Source: Sulfitobacter sp. SK011
GTDB taxonomy: Bacteria; Pseudomonadota; Alphaproteobacteria; Rhodobacterales; Rhodobacteraceae
Direction of reading: 5' to 3'
NCBI RefSeq assembly: GCF_003352065.1
Contig: NZ_CP025803.1
Span: forward strand, 2,087,574 to 2,151,573
Length of the DNA stretch: 64,000 nt
The notes under the pieces are model-generated. The model had not been told where the DNA came from. It made no database searches and saw nothing but the letters and a program-made list of their open reading frames with translations. Positions 18,200-25,955 of this stretch are shown piece by piece (the stretch's first letter is position 1; each line of letters opens with the position of its first letter). Made by a program: the position numbers and the translations under genes.

Positions 18200-19024
18200 A
18201 TGGCGATGAAACATGCTGATCTGGGCGCATTGGATGGCCCTGTTTTGCTGTTTGGGGGGCCGTATTCGAATGTTCAGGCTTTGGATGCGGTGATTGCGGC
18301 AGCAGCGGCACGTGGCATTGATCGCGGGCATATGATGTGTACGGGCGATATTGCGGCCTATTGCGGCGCGCCCGGCCCCTGCGTGCAGCGCCTGCGGGAT
18401 CTGGCCTGCCCGGTGGTGGCGGGCAATTGCGAGGTGCAGTTGGCCAGCGGTGCACCGGGTTGCGGATGCGGATTTGACGCGGGATCAACCTGTGATCTGC
18501 TGAGCGTGGGGTGGTATGGTTTCGCGGCATCCGCCCTCTCGGCCGATGACAAGGCATGGATGGGCCAATTGCCGGATTTCATCACCTTCATCCATCAGGG
18601 CGCGCGGTACGCCGCGATACATGGTGGCGTCACTGATGTTTCCCGATTTATCTGGGGCAGCTCGGATGCTTCTGTCTTTGATCACGAATGGCAGGCATTG
18701 GAGGATCACATCGGCCCGGTCGATCACATCATCGCAGGCCATTGTGGCATCCCGTTTATCCGCAAGACGCCGAAGGGCCGGTGGATCAATGCCGGCGTGA
18801 TCGGGATGCCGCCCCATGACGGGCGTCAACAGACGCGCTTTGCGATACTCGATGGCGGTGAGGTCCAGATCCATCGGCTGGATTACGACGTGGCAGGTGC
18901 GATGCGTGACATGGCGGATGCCGGTCTGCCCGACGGGTACAGGCGCGGATTGCAGTCGGGCTATTGGCCGTCCGAAGATATTCTGCCTGCCGATTTGCGT
19001 TTGCCCTCTTTGGCAAGGGGATGA
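18200..19024 (+). CDS. Metallophosphoesterase-like protein with altered metal motifs
   Basis: 274 residues resembling calcineurin-like phosphoesterases, but the metal motifs differ: the first aspartate motif reads GGPYSN (residues 19-24), the second CTGDIAAYC is intact, the GNHE block reads AGNCE, and the GHTH block reads AGHCGIPF. C-terminal motifs WINAGVIGMPPHDGR support a family found across Rhodobacteraceae. Whether it retains two-metal chemistry is unclear. Its last 64 bases overlap the 3' end of xerD on the other strand, tail to tail. Confidence 0.72.
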   Translation: MAMKHADLGALDGPVLLFGGPYSNVQALDAVIAAAAARGIDRGHMMCTGDIAAYCGAPGPCVQRLRDLACPVVAGNCEVQLASGAPGCGCGFDAGSTCDLLSVGWYGFAASALSADDKAWMGQLPDFITFIHQGARYAAIHGGVTDVSRFIWGSSDASVFDHEWQALEDHIGPVDHIIAGHCGIPFIRKTPKGRWINAGVIGMPPHDGRQQTRFAILDGGEVQIHRLDYDVAGAMRDMADAGLPDGYRRGLQSGYWPSEDILPADLRLPSLARG

Positions 19025-19935
19025 TGTTCGAGCACCAGTTCGGACAACCGCTCCTCAAGCACGTGGGTGTAGATTTCCGTGGTGGCCACATCCGCATGGC
19101 CCAGCATGGTCTGAATGGCGCGCAGGTCTGCACCATGCGCCAGCAAATGCGTCGCAAAGGCATGACGCAGCGTGTGCGGGGTGACTTTGGCAGGGTCAAC
19201 GCCCGCGGCCACCGCGAATTCCTTGATCAGCAGATAAAACCGATGCCGGGTCAGATGGCCTGACGCGCCGCGCGATGGAAACAGATGCCTTGAGACAGGC
19301 AGACGCTTGGCCTGCGCGGCCTCATCCTGTTTGTCGCGAATCAGCAGCCATTCAGCCAGCGCAGTGCGGGCAGGGGGCGACAGCGGCACCATGCGTTCCT
19401 TGCCACCCTTGCCCATGATCAACAACAGCCGTGGATCACCGCGCGTGGCACTGATCGGCAGACCGACCAATTCGCTGACCCGCATGCCCGTCGCATAAAG
19501 CAGTTCCATAAGGCAGGTATTGCGGGTCTGGTCGGCTTGTGACCGGCCAGAGGCGCGTGCGGCCTCAAGCAGGGCGTCCACCTCGGCCTCTGAAAGGATC
19601 TTGGGCAGGCGTTTATCCTGACCGGGGCCTGCAATCTGGATCGCGGGATTGTCGGTGCGCAACCCTTCCTCAAAAGCAAAGCGGTACAGCTGTTTGATTG
19701 CAGATAGCCGTCGGGCGCGGGTGGACTTGGCCAGACCTTGCGCATCGCAATACACCAGATATGCCTCAACCTCCGCCTTTGTGGCCTGCATAAAATCAGA
19801 GCCACGGCGCGACAGAAACGCATCGAAATCCTTGAGATCGCGGCCATACGCCAGCAGCGTGTTGGTTGCGGCACCCAATTCGGCCGCCTGCGCCTCTAGA
19901 AAGCTGGAAATCCAATGAAAAGTCTGCGTCTGCAT
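18961..19935 (-). CDS. xerD: Site-specific tyrosine recombinase XerD
   Basis: 324-residue recombinase that, with XerC and FtsK, resolves chromosome dimers at dif. The N-terminal SAM-like core-binding domain spans about residues 5-90. The catalytic set is complete: R152 (ATGMRVSEL), K176 (GKGGKE), H254 and R257 (HTLRHAFATH), H280 (LGHADV) and nucleophile Y289 (EIYTHV). The C-terminal tail past residue 303 is encoded in the overlap with the convergent phosphoesterase gene. Housekeeping context next to aroK/aroB argues for XerD rather than a phage integrase. Confidence 0.92.
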   Translation of the reverse strand: MQTQTFHWISSFLEAQAAELGAATNTLLAYGRDLKDFDAFLSRRGSDFMQATKAEVEAYLVYCDAQGLAKSTRARRLSAIKQLYRFAFEEGLRTDNPAIQIAGPGQDKRLPKILSEAEVDALLEAARASGRSQADQTRNTCLMELLYATGMRVSELVGLPISATRGDPRLLLIMGKGGKERMVPLSPPARTALAEWLLIRDKQDEAAQAKRLPVSRHLFPSRGASGHLTRHRFYLLIKEFAVAAGVDPAKVTPHTLRHAFATHLLAHGADLRAIQTMLGHADVATTEIYTHVLEERLSELVLEHHPLAKEGKRKSAGRISSDGQ

Positions 19936-19939
19936 GATC

Positions 19940-21517
19940 TCACCGCTCCAGCAAAAGGGTTTGCAACGCTAAACGGCGCGCCGTGTCCTCAAGACCCAAA
20001 GCGCGCAACGTCGCAAGCGCATCGCGCAGCGCACCGGCATCCCCGCCCGCCCCGTCGTGCAGAAGGTCAAGCAAGATCAGGATGCTCTCGCCCAGCCGCT
20101 TCTGGCGGGTACCGGCGATCAGATCGGCGCGCGGTGTTGCCGTTGTAAACGCCTCGAACACCGCCCGTTCCATCACATCATCCGGCGCTTTTTCGGGCAT
20201 TTCACCAATGCCAATCGCGGTGAGCAGTGATTTCTGCTGGGCATTGACCGATGCCACTTCATAGGCGGGTGACAGCAGGGCAATCTCAAAAGCGATGTCA
20301 GCGGCGCGACCGGTCAGGGGTATCTGCGCAAGCGGATCGGCAAACAACGTGGCAAATGACACCTCAAGCCCTGCTTCATGCATCGCGGCCCAGACCGTTG
20401 GCAGGGTTTTTGCCACAGCCTCGGCGCTGCCGGTGTTAAGCGCTGTTTCAAACCGTTGCAGGGCGGAAACCCGGTCCCAGATGCCCCCTGAAGCGGCGGC
20501 TTGCCGATCCGTGTAAAGGCCCAGCAAACGATTGTCCGGCAAGGCACCCAGCCGCGTCAAACGCTCTGCGGCCTCCAACTGCGCCTTCCACCCCGCAACA
20601 TCGCGCAGATCTGCAACAGCGTATGGGCGGGCCAAATTGCCTGTTGGCAAAGGCTCGCCAATGGTTTCGAACAACCGAAAACTGAGCGGGTCCATTTTCC
20701 GTGGCGCGCGCAGGGGCGGCGCGCCCTCATAGGCATCGGGGTTCAGGAACCGGTCGATCAGATCAAGCTTTTCGTCGCTCATCAGCCCCAGTGCCTGCGC
20801 CGACCCAAATGTAAGCGCTGCATTGTCCCAGTTGCCCGCCCGTGCCGCACAGAAAATCCGGGTGCCATAGTCGCGGGTCAGATGCGGTGCACCTGCCAAG
20901 GTGGCACAGGCGCGGTCTTCTGTTCCGTTCAACAGGCTGATCTGCATCCATAAATCGAAATGATCAGGCGACGTCGTCACCCCGGCCTGTTCGATCAGCG
21001 ACAAGGCCGGATCAAGCGCGCCCAGCGTCACCAGCTTTTCAACACGCGCCAGCGCCAGGGCGTCCCCCGCCGCCACACCGCCACGCGGGGCCTGCGCCTC
21101 GGCCAGCAAGACCGTATAAAGCAGCGCCTGTGCGGCAGGCAGGGTCGGATCGGCAAGGTCTTTGATTTTCTTGATGATCTGATCTGCGTCGCTGCCCGCC
21201 CAGATGTCGGTTGGCAACCCGGTCACGGCCGTTGGCACCAATCCGATTTCGCGCGGGCTGCCTTCGCCCAGGGGTGCGACTGTCACGACCGGTGGCGTGC
21301 CGCTTTTGGTCACGGGCGGTTCGGTTGATTGCTGCCCTTCAGGGATCTGCGAGGGCAGCTGGCCCGTCGTGGCAGGGCCTTGCGTGCCCAGCCAGTCAAT
21401 CACCGACAGCGGGGTTTGGCCGGACGGCATTTCTTGCGTCTGGGCGTGGGCGCTAAAGGCCATAAATGCCGGTACAAACACCCAAATTCCCAGATTGGCC
21501 ATCCGCATCATCCGCAT
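19940..21517 (-). CDS. Secreted hypothetical protein upstream of xerD
   Basis: About 525 residues. An N-terminal signal peptide (hydrophobic LGIWVFVPAFMAFSAHA, cleavage probably after AHA) leads into a Pro/Thr-rich linker and a long alanine- and leucine-rich helical region rather like a TPR solenoid. Homologues at this place in Rhodobacteraceae are sometimes labelled antifreeze glycopeptide polyprotein, a name without functional support. Start ATG 21517 lies one base after the stop of the 49-residue gene (TAACATG), so coupling is likely; ATG 21502 is also possible. xerD follows after four bases. Confidence 0.7.
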   Translation of the reverse strand: MRMMRMANLGIWVFVPAFMAFSAHAQTQEMPSGQTPLSVIDWLGTQGPATTGQLPSQIPEGQQSTEPPVTKSGTPPVVTVAPLGEGSPREIGLVPTAVTGLPTDIWAGSDADQIIKKIKDLADPTLPAAQALLYTVLLAEAQAPRGGVAAGDALALARVEKLVTLGALDPALSLIEQAGVTTSPDHFDLWMQISLLNGTEDRACATLAGAPHLTRDYGTRIFCAARAGNWDNAALTFGSAQALGLMSDEKLDLIDRFLNPDAYEGAPPLRAPRKMDPLSFRLFETIGEPLPTGNLARPYAVADLRDVAGWKAQLEAAERLTRLGALPDNRLLGLYTDRQAAASGGIWDRVSALQRFETALNTGSAEAVAKTLPTVWAAMHEAGLEVSFATLFADPLAQIPLTGRAADIAFEIALLSPAYEVASVNAQQKSLLTAIGIGEMPEKAPDDVMERAVFEAFTTATPRADLIAGTRQKRLGESILILLDLLHDGAGGDAGALRDALATLRALGLEDTARRLALQTLLLER

Positions 21518-21518
21518 G

Positions 21519-21668
21519 TTATTGCGCAATCAATGTCACGGGTTCACGCGTTTCTACCTGATCGGGGGAAAAATCGACACCAAAGAACGGACCGAGATAC
21601 GCATATCCAACAAGCCCGATAAAGCCCAGAATCAATAGAATTATCAGCAGCTTGATCAGTTTGCCCAT
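21519..21668 (-). CDS. 49-residue single-span membrane protein
   Basis: ATG 21668 opens a 49-codon frame: MGKLIK, then a strongly hydrophobic span LLIILLILGFIGLVGYAYLG (about residues 7-26), then an acidic tail containing FSPDQVETREP. Positively charged start, single span and acidic C-terminus suggest N-in/C-out insertion. The stop lies one base before the start of the secreted protein, and both precede xerD, so the three look like one operon. The function is unknown; I believe it is conserved at this locus in Rhodobacteraceae. Confidence 0.7.
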   Translation of the reverse strand: MGKLIKLLIILLILGFIGLVGYAYLGPFFGVDFSPDQVETREPVTLIAQ

Positions 21669-21749
21669 GAAAAATGCCCGTTCGTTTTTTGTATTCTTTA
21701 CCCATTCTATATATGGCCTTTTCCCCAATATCACGTCATTCAGATAAAA

Positions 21750-22346
21750 ATGAGCGGAATTGAGCAAACACAAGCCGATGCAGGCAAGTCCGCCCCCCGG
21801 TACGTCTTGAAAAAGACCGTGGCCATGGTGGGGATGATGGGTGCTGGCAAGACCGCCGTGGGCCGTGCCGTCGCCACAAAGCTCGGCGTACCATTTCTGG
21901 ACAGCGACAGTGAGATCGAAGCGGCAGCAAACCTGAGTGTTCCCGAAATCTTTGCCCGGGATGGCGAGGCCTTTTTTCGCAAGCGCGAAACAGAGGTGAT
22001 TTCGCGCTTGTTGGATGGGACCGCTTGTATCCTGTCGACCGGCGGCGGCGCTTTTCTGGCTGAGGTGAACCGCGAAATGATTGGCGCGCGCGGTGTCTCG
22101 CTGTGGCTGAATGCTGATCTGAATCTGCTGTGGAACCGGGTGCGCCACAAGGACACCCGGCCTTTGCTGCACACGAAAGACCCCAAAGCAACGCTTCAGG
22201 CGCTCTATCAGGTGCGGGTGCCGATCTATGAAAAGTCAGATCTTTCCGTGCTTTGCGCGCCGAAAATTACCATTGATTCCATGGCGGAACGGGTGATTGA
22301 GACGTTGCTGAGCAGGCCGGATGTGTTGGAGAGACGCGATGCGTGA
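21750..22346 (+). CDS. aroK: Shikimate kinase
   Basis: 198 residues; phosphorylates shikimate in aromatic amino-acid synthesis. The P-loop is GMMGAGKT (28-35), the shikimate-binding aspartate lies in FLDSDSEIE, and the STGGGAFL segment and RPLL lid follow. The roughly 20-residue N-terminal extension before LKKTVAMVG is variable among relatives. The stop overlaps the aroB start by eight bases (ATGCGTGA), so the pair is coupled. Confidence 0.94.
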   Translation: MSGIEQTQADAGKSAPRYVLKKTVAMVGMMGAGKTAVGRAVATKLGVPFLDSDSEIEAAANLSVPEIFARDGEAFFRKRETEVISRLLDGTACILSTGGGAFLAEVNREMIGARGVSLWLNADLNLLWNRVRHKDTRPLLHTKDPKATLQALYQVRVPIYEKSDLSVLCAPKITIDSMAERVIETLLSRPDVLERRDA

Positions 22347-23451
22347 GACCGTGAACGTCAATCTGCCGGGCCGCGCCTATGATGTGGTGATCGGCCCTGA
22401 TCTGTTGGCAGAGGCGGGCGCATATCTCGCCCCGATGCTGGCCCGCAAAAAGGTCGCGGTGATTTCGGATGCAAATGTCGCGGCCCTGCATCTGGAAACG
22501 CTGCGTGCTGGATTGGCGACCGCCGGGATTGAGATGGCGGCGATGACGCTGCCGCCCGGCGAGGCGACGAAAAGCTGGGAACAGCTGAACATCTGCTGTG
22601 ATTGGCTGCTGGATCAAAAGGTGGAACGCCGCGATCTGGTGATCGCCTTTGGCGGCGGCGTTGTGGGTGATCTGGTGGGCTTTGCCGCAGCCATCCTGCG
22701 GCGTGGGGTGCGGTTTGTGCAAATCCCGACGTCGCTGCTGGCACAGGTCGACAGCTCTGTTGGTGGCAAGACCGGGATCAATGCAGCACAGGGCAAGAAC
22801 CTGATCGGGGCGTTTCATCAGCCGTCATTGGTGCTGGCGGACACAGCCGTTCTGGGCACGCTCACGGCCCGCGATTTTCTGGCGGGCTACGGTGAGGTGG
22901 TCAAATACGGGCTGCTGGGGGATGCGACATTCTTTGACTGGCTTGAGGCCCAAGGCCCGGCATTGGCAGCCGGTGATGGGGCCGCTCGGGTCGAAGCGGT
23001 GCGGCGGTCGGTGCAGATGAAGGCCGACATTGTGATGCGCGACGAGACAGAGCAGGGCGATCGGGCATTGCTGAACCTTGGCCATACGTTCTGTCATGCG
23101 CTTGAGGCGGCAACCGGATATTCGGACCGTTTGTTGCACGGCGAGGGCGTCGCGATCGGGTGTGCGCTGGCGTTTGAATTGTCAGCGCGGCTAGGCCTGT
23201 GCAGTCAAGAGGACCCAAGCCGGGTGCGTGCGCATCTCAAGGCGATGAGGATGAAAACTGACCTGTCCGACATTGCGGGTGATCTGCCGGATGCCGAAGG
23301 CCTGCTGGATCTGATGGGACAGGACAAGAAAGTGGTCGATGGTCAGTTGCGGTTTATTCTGGCACGCGGCATTGGTGCCGCTTTTGTCACCGGCGATGTG
23401 CCCCGCGATGCGGTGCTTGGCGTATTGCGCGATGGATTGGCCGCGCGCTAA
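22339..23451 (+). CDS. aroB: 3-dehydroquinate synthase
   Basis: 370 residues; an NAD- and metal-dependent enzyme that cyclises DAHP to 3-dehydroquinate. Family motifs include GGGVVGDLVGFAAAILRRG, QVDSSVGGKTGIN and the metal-binding GHTFCHALEAATGY. ATG 22339 lies inside the last codons of aroK; an upstream in-frame start at 22321 would only lengthen the overlap. It ends three bases from the convergent acetyltransferase gene. Confidence 0.95.
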   Translation: MRETVNVNLPGRAYDVVIGPDLLAEAGAYLAPMLARKKVAVISDANVAALHLETLRAGLATAGIEMAAMTLPPGEATKSWEQLNICCDWLLDQKVERRDLVIAFGGGVVGDLVGFAAAILRRGVRFVQIPTSLLAQVDSSVGGKTGINAAQGKNLIGAFHQPSLVLADTAVLGTLTARDFLAGYGEVVKYGLLGDATFFDWLEAQGPALAAGDGAARVEAVRRSVQMKADIVMRDETEQGDRALLNLGHTFCHALEAATGYSDRLLHGEGVAIGCALAFELSARLGLCSQEDPSRVRAHLKAMRMKTDLSDIAGDLPDAEGLLDLMGQDKKVVDGQLRFILARGIGAAFVTGDVPRDAVLGVLRDGLAAR

Positions 23452-23454
23452 CCG

Positions 23455-23892
23455 TCAGTCGCGCCGCAGAACCATTGCGAACTTGTCCTCTGCTGAAAAA
23501 CCGACGACCTCGTAAAACGCCTTGGCACCGCGCTTTTGCCCGGTCATCAGCATGATTTTATAGGCGTCCGCATCCCAGGCCGCCGCGATCGCCGCATTCA
23601 TCACTGTGCGGCCCAGACCCTGTTTTTGATGATCGCGCCGCGTCACCACGTTTTCGATCAATGCATAGGGACGCGCATTCCAAAGCACATTTGGCAGCAA
23701 ATGCAGCGTCACCATTGAAACCAGATCATCGCCGATAAAGCCGCCAAAAACCGAGGTGCCGGGATGGGTGATCACAGCGTCAAACGCACCCGCATCTTGT
23801 GCGGGTGGTCCGACCGTAAGTTCATTGTAAAGCAAGAGCGCGCTGTCCACGTCGGCATGACCCAAAACGCGAACAGAGACGCCCGACCGCAT
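23455..23892 (-). CDS. GNAT family N-acetyltransferase
   Basis: 145 residues with the GNAT acetyl-CoA site: strand YALIENVVTRRDHQKQGLGR holds the R/Q-x-x-G-x-G/A pyrophosphate loop, and AYKIMLMTGQKRGAKAFYEVVGF is the conserved motif B end. The substrate is unknown. Its ATG overlaps the stop of ssb by one base (TGATG), so it may be read through from ssb. Confidence 0.82.
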   Translation of the reverse strand: MRSGVSVRVLGHADVDSALLLYNELTVGPPAQDAGAFDAVITHPGTSVFGGFIGDDLVSMVTLHLLPNVLWNARPYALIENVVTRRDHQKQGLGRTVMNAAIAAAWDADAYKIMLMTGQKRGAKAFYEVVGFSAEDKFAMVLRRD

Positions 23893-24407
23893 CAGAACGG
23901 AATTTCATCATCCAGATCACGCGACGATCCACCGCCGCTGCCGCTACCGCCCCCTGAGGAGGAAGGGCCGCTGTCATATCCGCCGCCCTGATCGTAGCCG
24001 CCGCCGCCAGCGCCGCGGTCATCATATCCGCCCCCACCGCCTGATCCGCCGCCATCGCGCCCATCAAGCATGGTCAGCGTTCCGTTAAAGCCCTGCAACA
24101 CCACTTCAGTGCTATAGCGGTCGGCACCAGACTGATCTTGCCATTTGCGGGTCTGCAACTGGCCCTCGATATATACCTTGGAGCCCTTTTTCAGATATTG
24201 TTCGGCGATCCGCACCAGACCTTCCTGAAAAATCGCAACGCTGTGCCATTCGGTCTTTTCGCGGCGTTCGCCGGTGTTGCGGTCTTTCCATGTCTCGGAT
24301 GTCGCAATGCGCAGATTGCACACTTTGCCGCCGTTCTGAAACGAACGCACTTCGGGGTCGCGCCCCAGATTGCCGATAAGGATCACTTTGTTGACTGAGC
24401 CGGCCAT
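23892..24407 (-). CDS. ssb: Single-stranded DNA-binding protein
   Basis: 171 residues. The N-terminal OB fold (about residues 3-110) starts [20 protein letters not shown], a long glycine-rich linker of GGG/YD repeats follows (about 118-160), and the acidic tip DLDDEIPF recruits partner proteins. It functions as a tetramer in replication and repair. No LexA-type GTTC-N7-GTTC box was seen upstream. The neighbouring GNAT gene is coupled to its 3' end. Confidence 0.95.
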   Translation of the reverse strand: MAGSVNKVILIGNLGRDPEVRSFQNGGKVCNLRIATSETWKDRNTGERREKTEWHSVAIFQEGLVRIAEQYLKKGSKVYIEGQLQTRKWQDQSGADRYSTEVVLQGFNGTLTMLDGRDGGGSGGGGGYDDRGAGGGGYDQGGGYDSGPSSSGGGSGSGGGSSRDLDDEIPF

Positions 24408-24608
24408 GTCGCCCCCCTTGGTATTGTCGTTTTTGCAGGGCCGAATCCATCGACCTCTTCTAATTGTGTTGCTTATAGCTTGGTTGATCCATGGTTAACA
24501 TCGGGTTTCCGCCCAAATTGCCGCAGCCGGTCGTGAATTCAAAGGCTGACAAAAACCGCTGGAGTTGGTAAGGAGTGGACCGAACGAAGGGTTGGGGGAC
24601 TGGAATAG

Positions 24609-25211
24609 ATGCGCAGATCGCAAATATGGGCCGTTGCGGCAGTCGCCAGTATGGTTTTCGGGTCCGCTGCGCCGGTTTCCGCTGATATTTTTTCGTCTAA
24701 GAACCGCCGTGGCCTCTTTAACGCCCAAAAAAGCGTGCTCGATAACCGCGCGGCCAAACAATATTCCGCCTCGGTCCGGCTGAAACCACCGACCGTTGTG
24801 ACACCCACCAAATGGGACGACCAGACCCCCGAATACCGGGGCAAATACAAGGGCGTCTATCTTGCACTCGCCCGCGAGGCGGCCAATCGGCACGGCATTC
24901 CGGCTGACCTGTTCTTGCGCCTGATCCAGCAGGAAAGCGGATGGAATGCCGGTGCGCGGTCGCACAAAGGGGCGATGGGATTGGCGCAGCTGATGCCAGC
25001 CACGGCGCGTAAATTACGGGTTAATCCCGACAATCCCGAAGAAAACCTCGAAGGCGGCGCACGCTATCTGAAACAGCAATACCGGACCTTTGGCACATGG
25101 CGTCTGGCGCTTGCCGCTTATAACGCAGGTCCAGGGGCGGTGAAAAAGTACGGAGGCATCCCGCCGTACAAAGAAACCAGGAATTACGTGAAAGTAATCG
25201 CAGGCAATTGA
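24609..25211 (+). CDS. Lytic transglycosylase (SLT domain)
   Basis: 200 residues with a signal peptide (about 1-25, ending PVSADI) and a C-terminal SLT domain that cuts the MurNAc-GlcNAc bond of peptidoglycan. The catalytic glutamate is in QQESGWN, followed by [13 protein letters not shown] and [10 protein letters not shown]. The linker (about 30-80) is basic and low in structure. Periplasmic or outer-membrane-associated; no lipobox cysteine is seen. Confidence 0.9.
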   Translation: MRRSQIWAVAAVASMVFGSAAPVSADIFSSKNRRGLFNAQKSVLDNRAAKQYSASVRLKPPTVVTPTKWDDQTPEYRGKYKGVYLALAREAANRHGIPADLFLRLIQQESGWNAGARSHKGAMGLAQLMPATARKLRVNPDNPEENLEGGARYLKQQYRTFGTWRLALAAYNAGPGAVKKYGGIPPYKETRNYVKVIAGN

Positions 25212-25221
25212 GGCTAGGGTC

Positions 25222-25809
25222 TTGGCATTATCTAAGACACGTCCGACATTTTGTTGGGCTCTCGTAATTGGCGCTGTCATTTCGATCGCCGTTTGCGCGT
25301 TTTTTCTGCACCTTGACCTGAATGTTGATCCGGCTGTCTCAAGGCTGCAAACTGACCGATTTCCTTTGCCCAGGCCTTGGACAATATTCGCATCACTGCT
25401 AATCGGCATGGCTCTTGGAACGCAGCTTGCGCTTTTATGGGTAAATTGGCATCGAATGCGTTCAGTTCTTAAACCAAATATCGGACGCTTGATCGGGTTC
25501 GCCATTTTGATTGTCCTTGCGCCGGTTTCTCAAATTTGGGGCATCCCGGTTGCAAACATTTTTTGGTTGTTCTGGCTGATCAACTCTATCCTGACAGGGG
25601 AAATGTTTAGTTGGCACAATATAGAATATAACCAATTGGCCCCCACCATCCTGACCATTTGTTATCTGCCACTTTTTTACATCTTTTCCTGCCTGTCCAT
25701 CAGCGGCATTCAAAGGAAACCGCTGAGAATAGCTATTTTTGGTCAAGTTTGGCTCGCAGCTTATGGTACAGTTCTGCTTATTTTTGGATTTTATTCTGGG
25801 AATATGTGA
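25222..25809 (+). CDS. Unknown multi-span membrane protein
   Basis: 195 residues from TTG 25222, ten bases after the transglycosylase stop and preceded by AGGGTC. About five hydrophobic spans are visible (CWALVIGAVISIAVCAFF, FASLLIGMALGTQLALLW, IGFAILIVLAPVSQIWG, LAPTILTICYLPLFYIF, IFGQVWLAAYGTVLLIFGF). I recognise no family. Codon use is more AT-rich than its neighbours, which hints at later acquisition. The start is uncertain. Confidence 0.5.
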   Translation: MALSKTRPTFCWALVIGAVISIAVCAFFLHLDLNVDPAVSRLQTDRFPLPRPWTIFASLLIGMALGTQLALLWVNWHRMRSVLKPNIGRLIGFAILIVLAPVSQIWGIPVANIFWLFWLINSILTGEMFSWHNIEYNQLAPTILTICYLPLFYIFSCLSISGIQRKPLRIAIFGQVWLAAYGTVLLIFGFYSGNM

Positions 25810-25912
25810 ATTTCGGCGGTGTCTCAGCCAGCAGCCCAGCACCGGATCACAGAGGACTGCGGGCAATTATTTTGAACCCGAAAGTCGGACAACCAGCGAA
25901 GTTTATGGCAAT

Positions 25913-25945
25913 GGGCAGATCATGGAATGATCCGCCCCTTGTTTC
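25913..25945. terminator. Hairpin between the unknown membrane gene and the ABC operon
   Basis: GGGC-A-GATCAT (25913-25923) and ATGATC-C-GCCC (25927-25937) form a stem with one A-C mismatch and a 3-base loop. On the plus strand it is followed by CTTGTTTC, a poor T-tract. It lies between convergent genes and may stop transcription from either side. Confidence 0.5.
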
Positions 25946-25955
25946 ATGTTGAATG

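Noticed and set aside
18961..19935. Phage integrase marking a prophage edge
   Set aside because: Length, full XerD motif set and housekeeping neighbours (aroK, aroB, ssb) fit chromosomal XerD; no phage genes or att repeats are nearby.
23860..24080. Glycine-rich repeat region as a possible tandem DNA repeat or separate gene
   Set aside because: It is the flexible linker of SSB; the repeats are low-complexity Gly/Tyr/Asp codons in frame with the OB domain.
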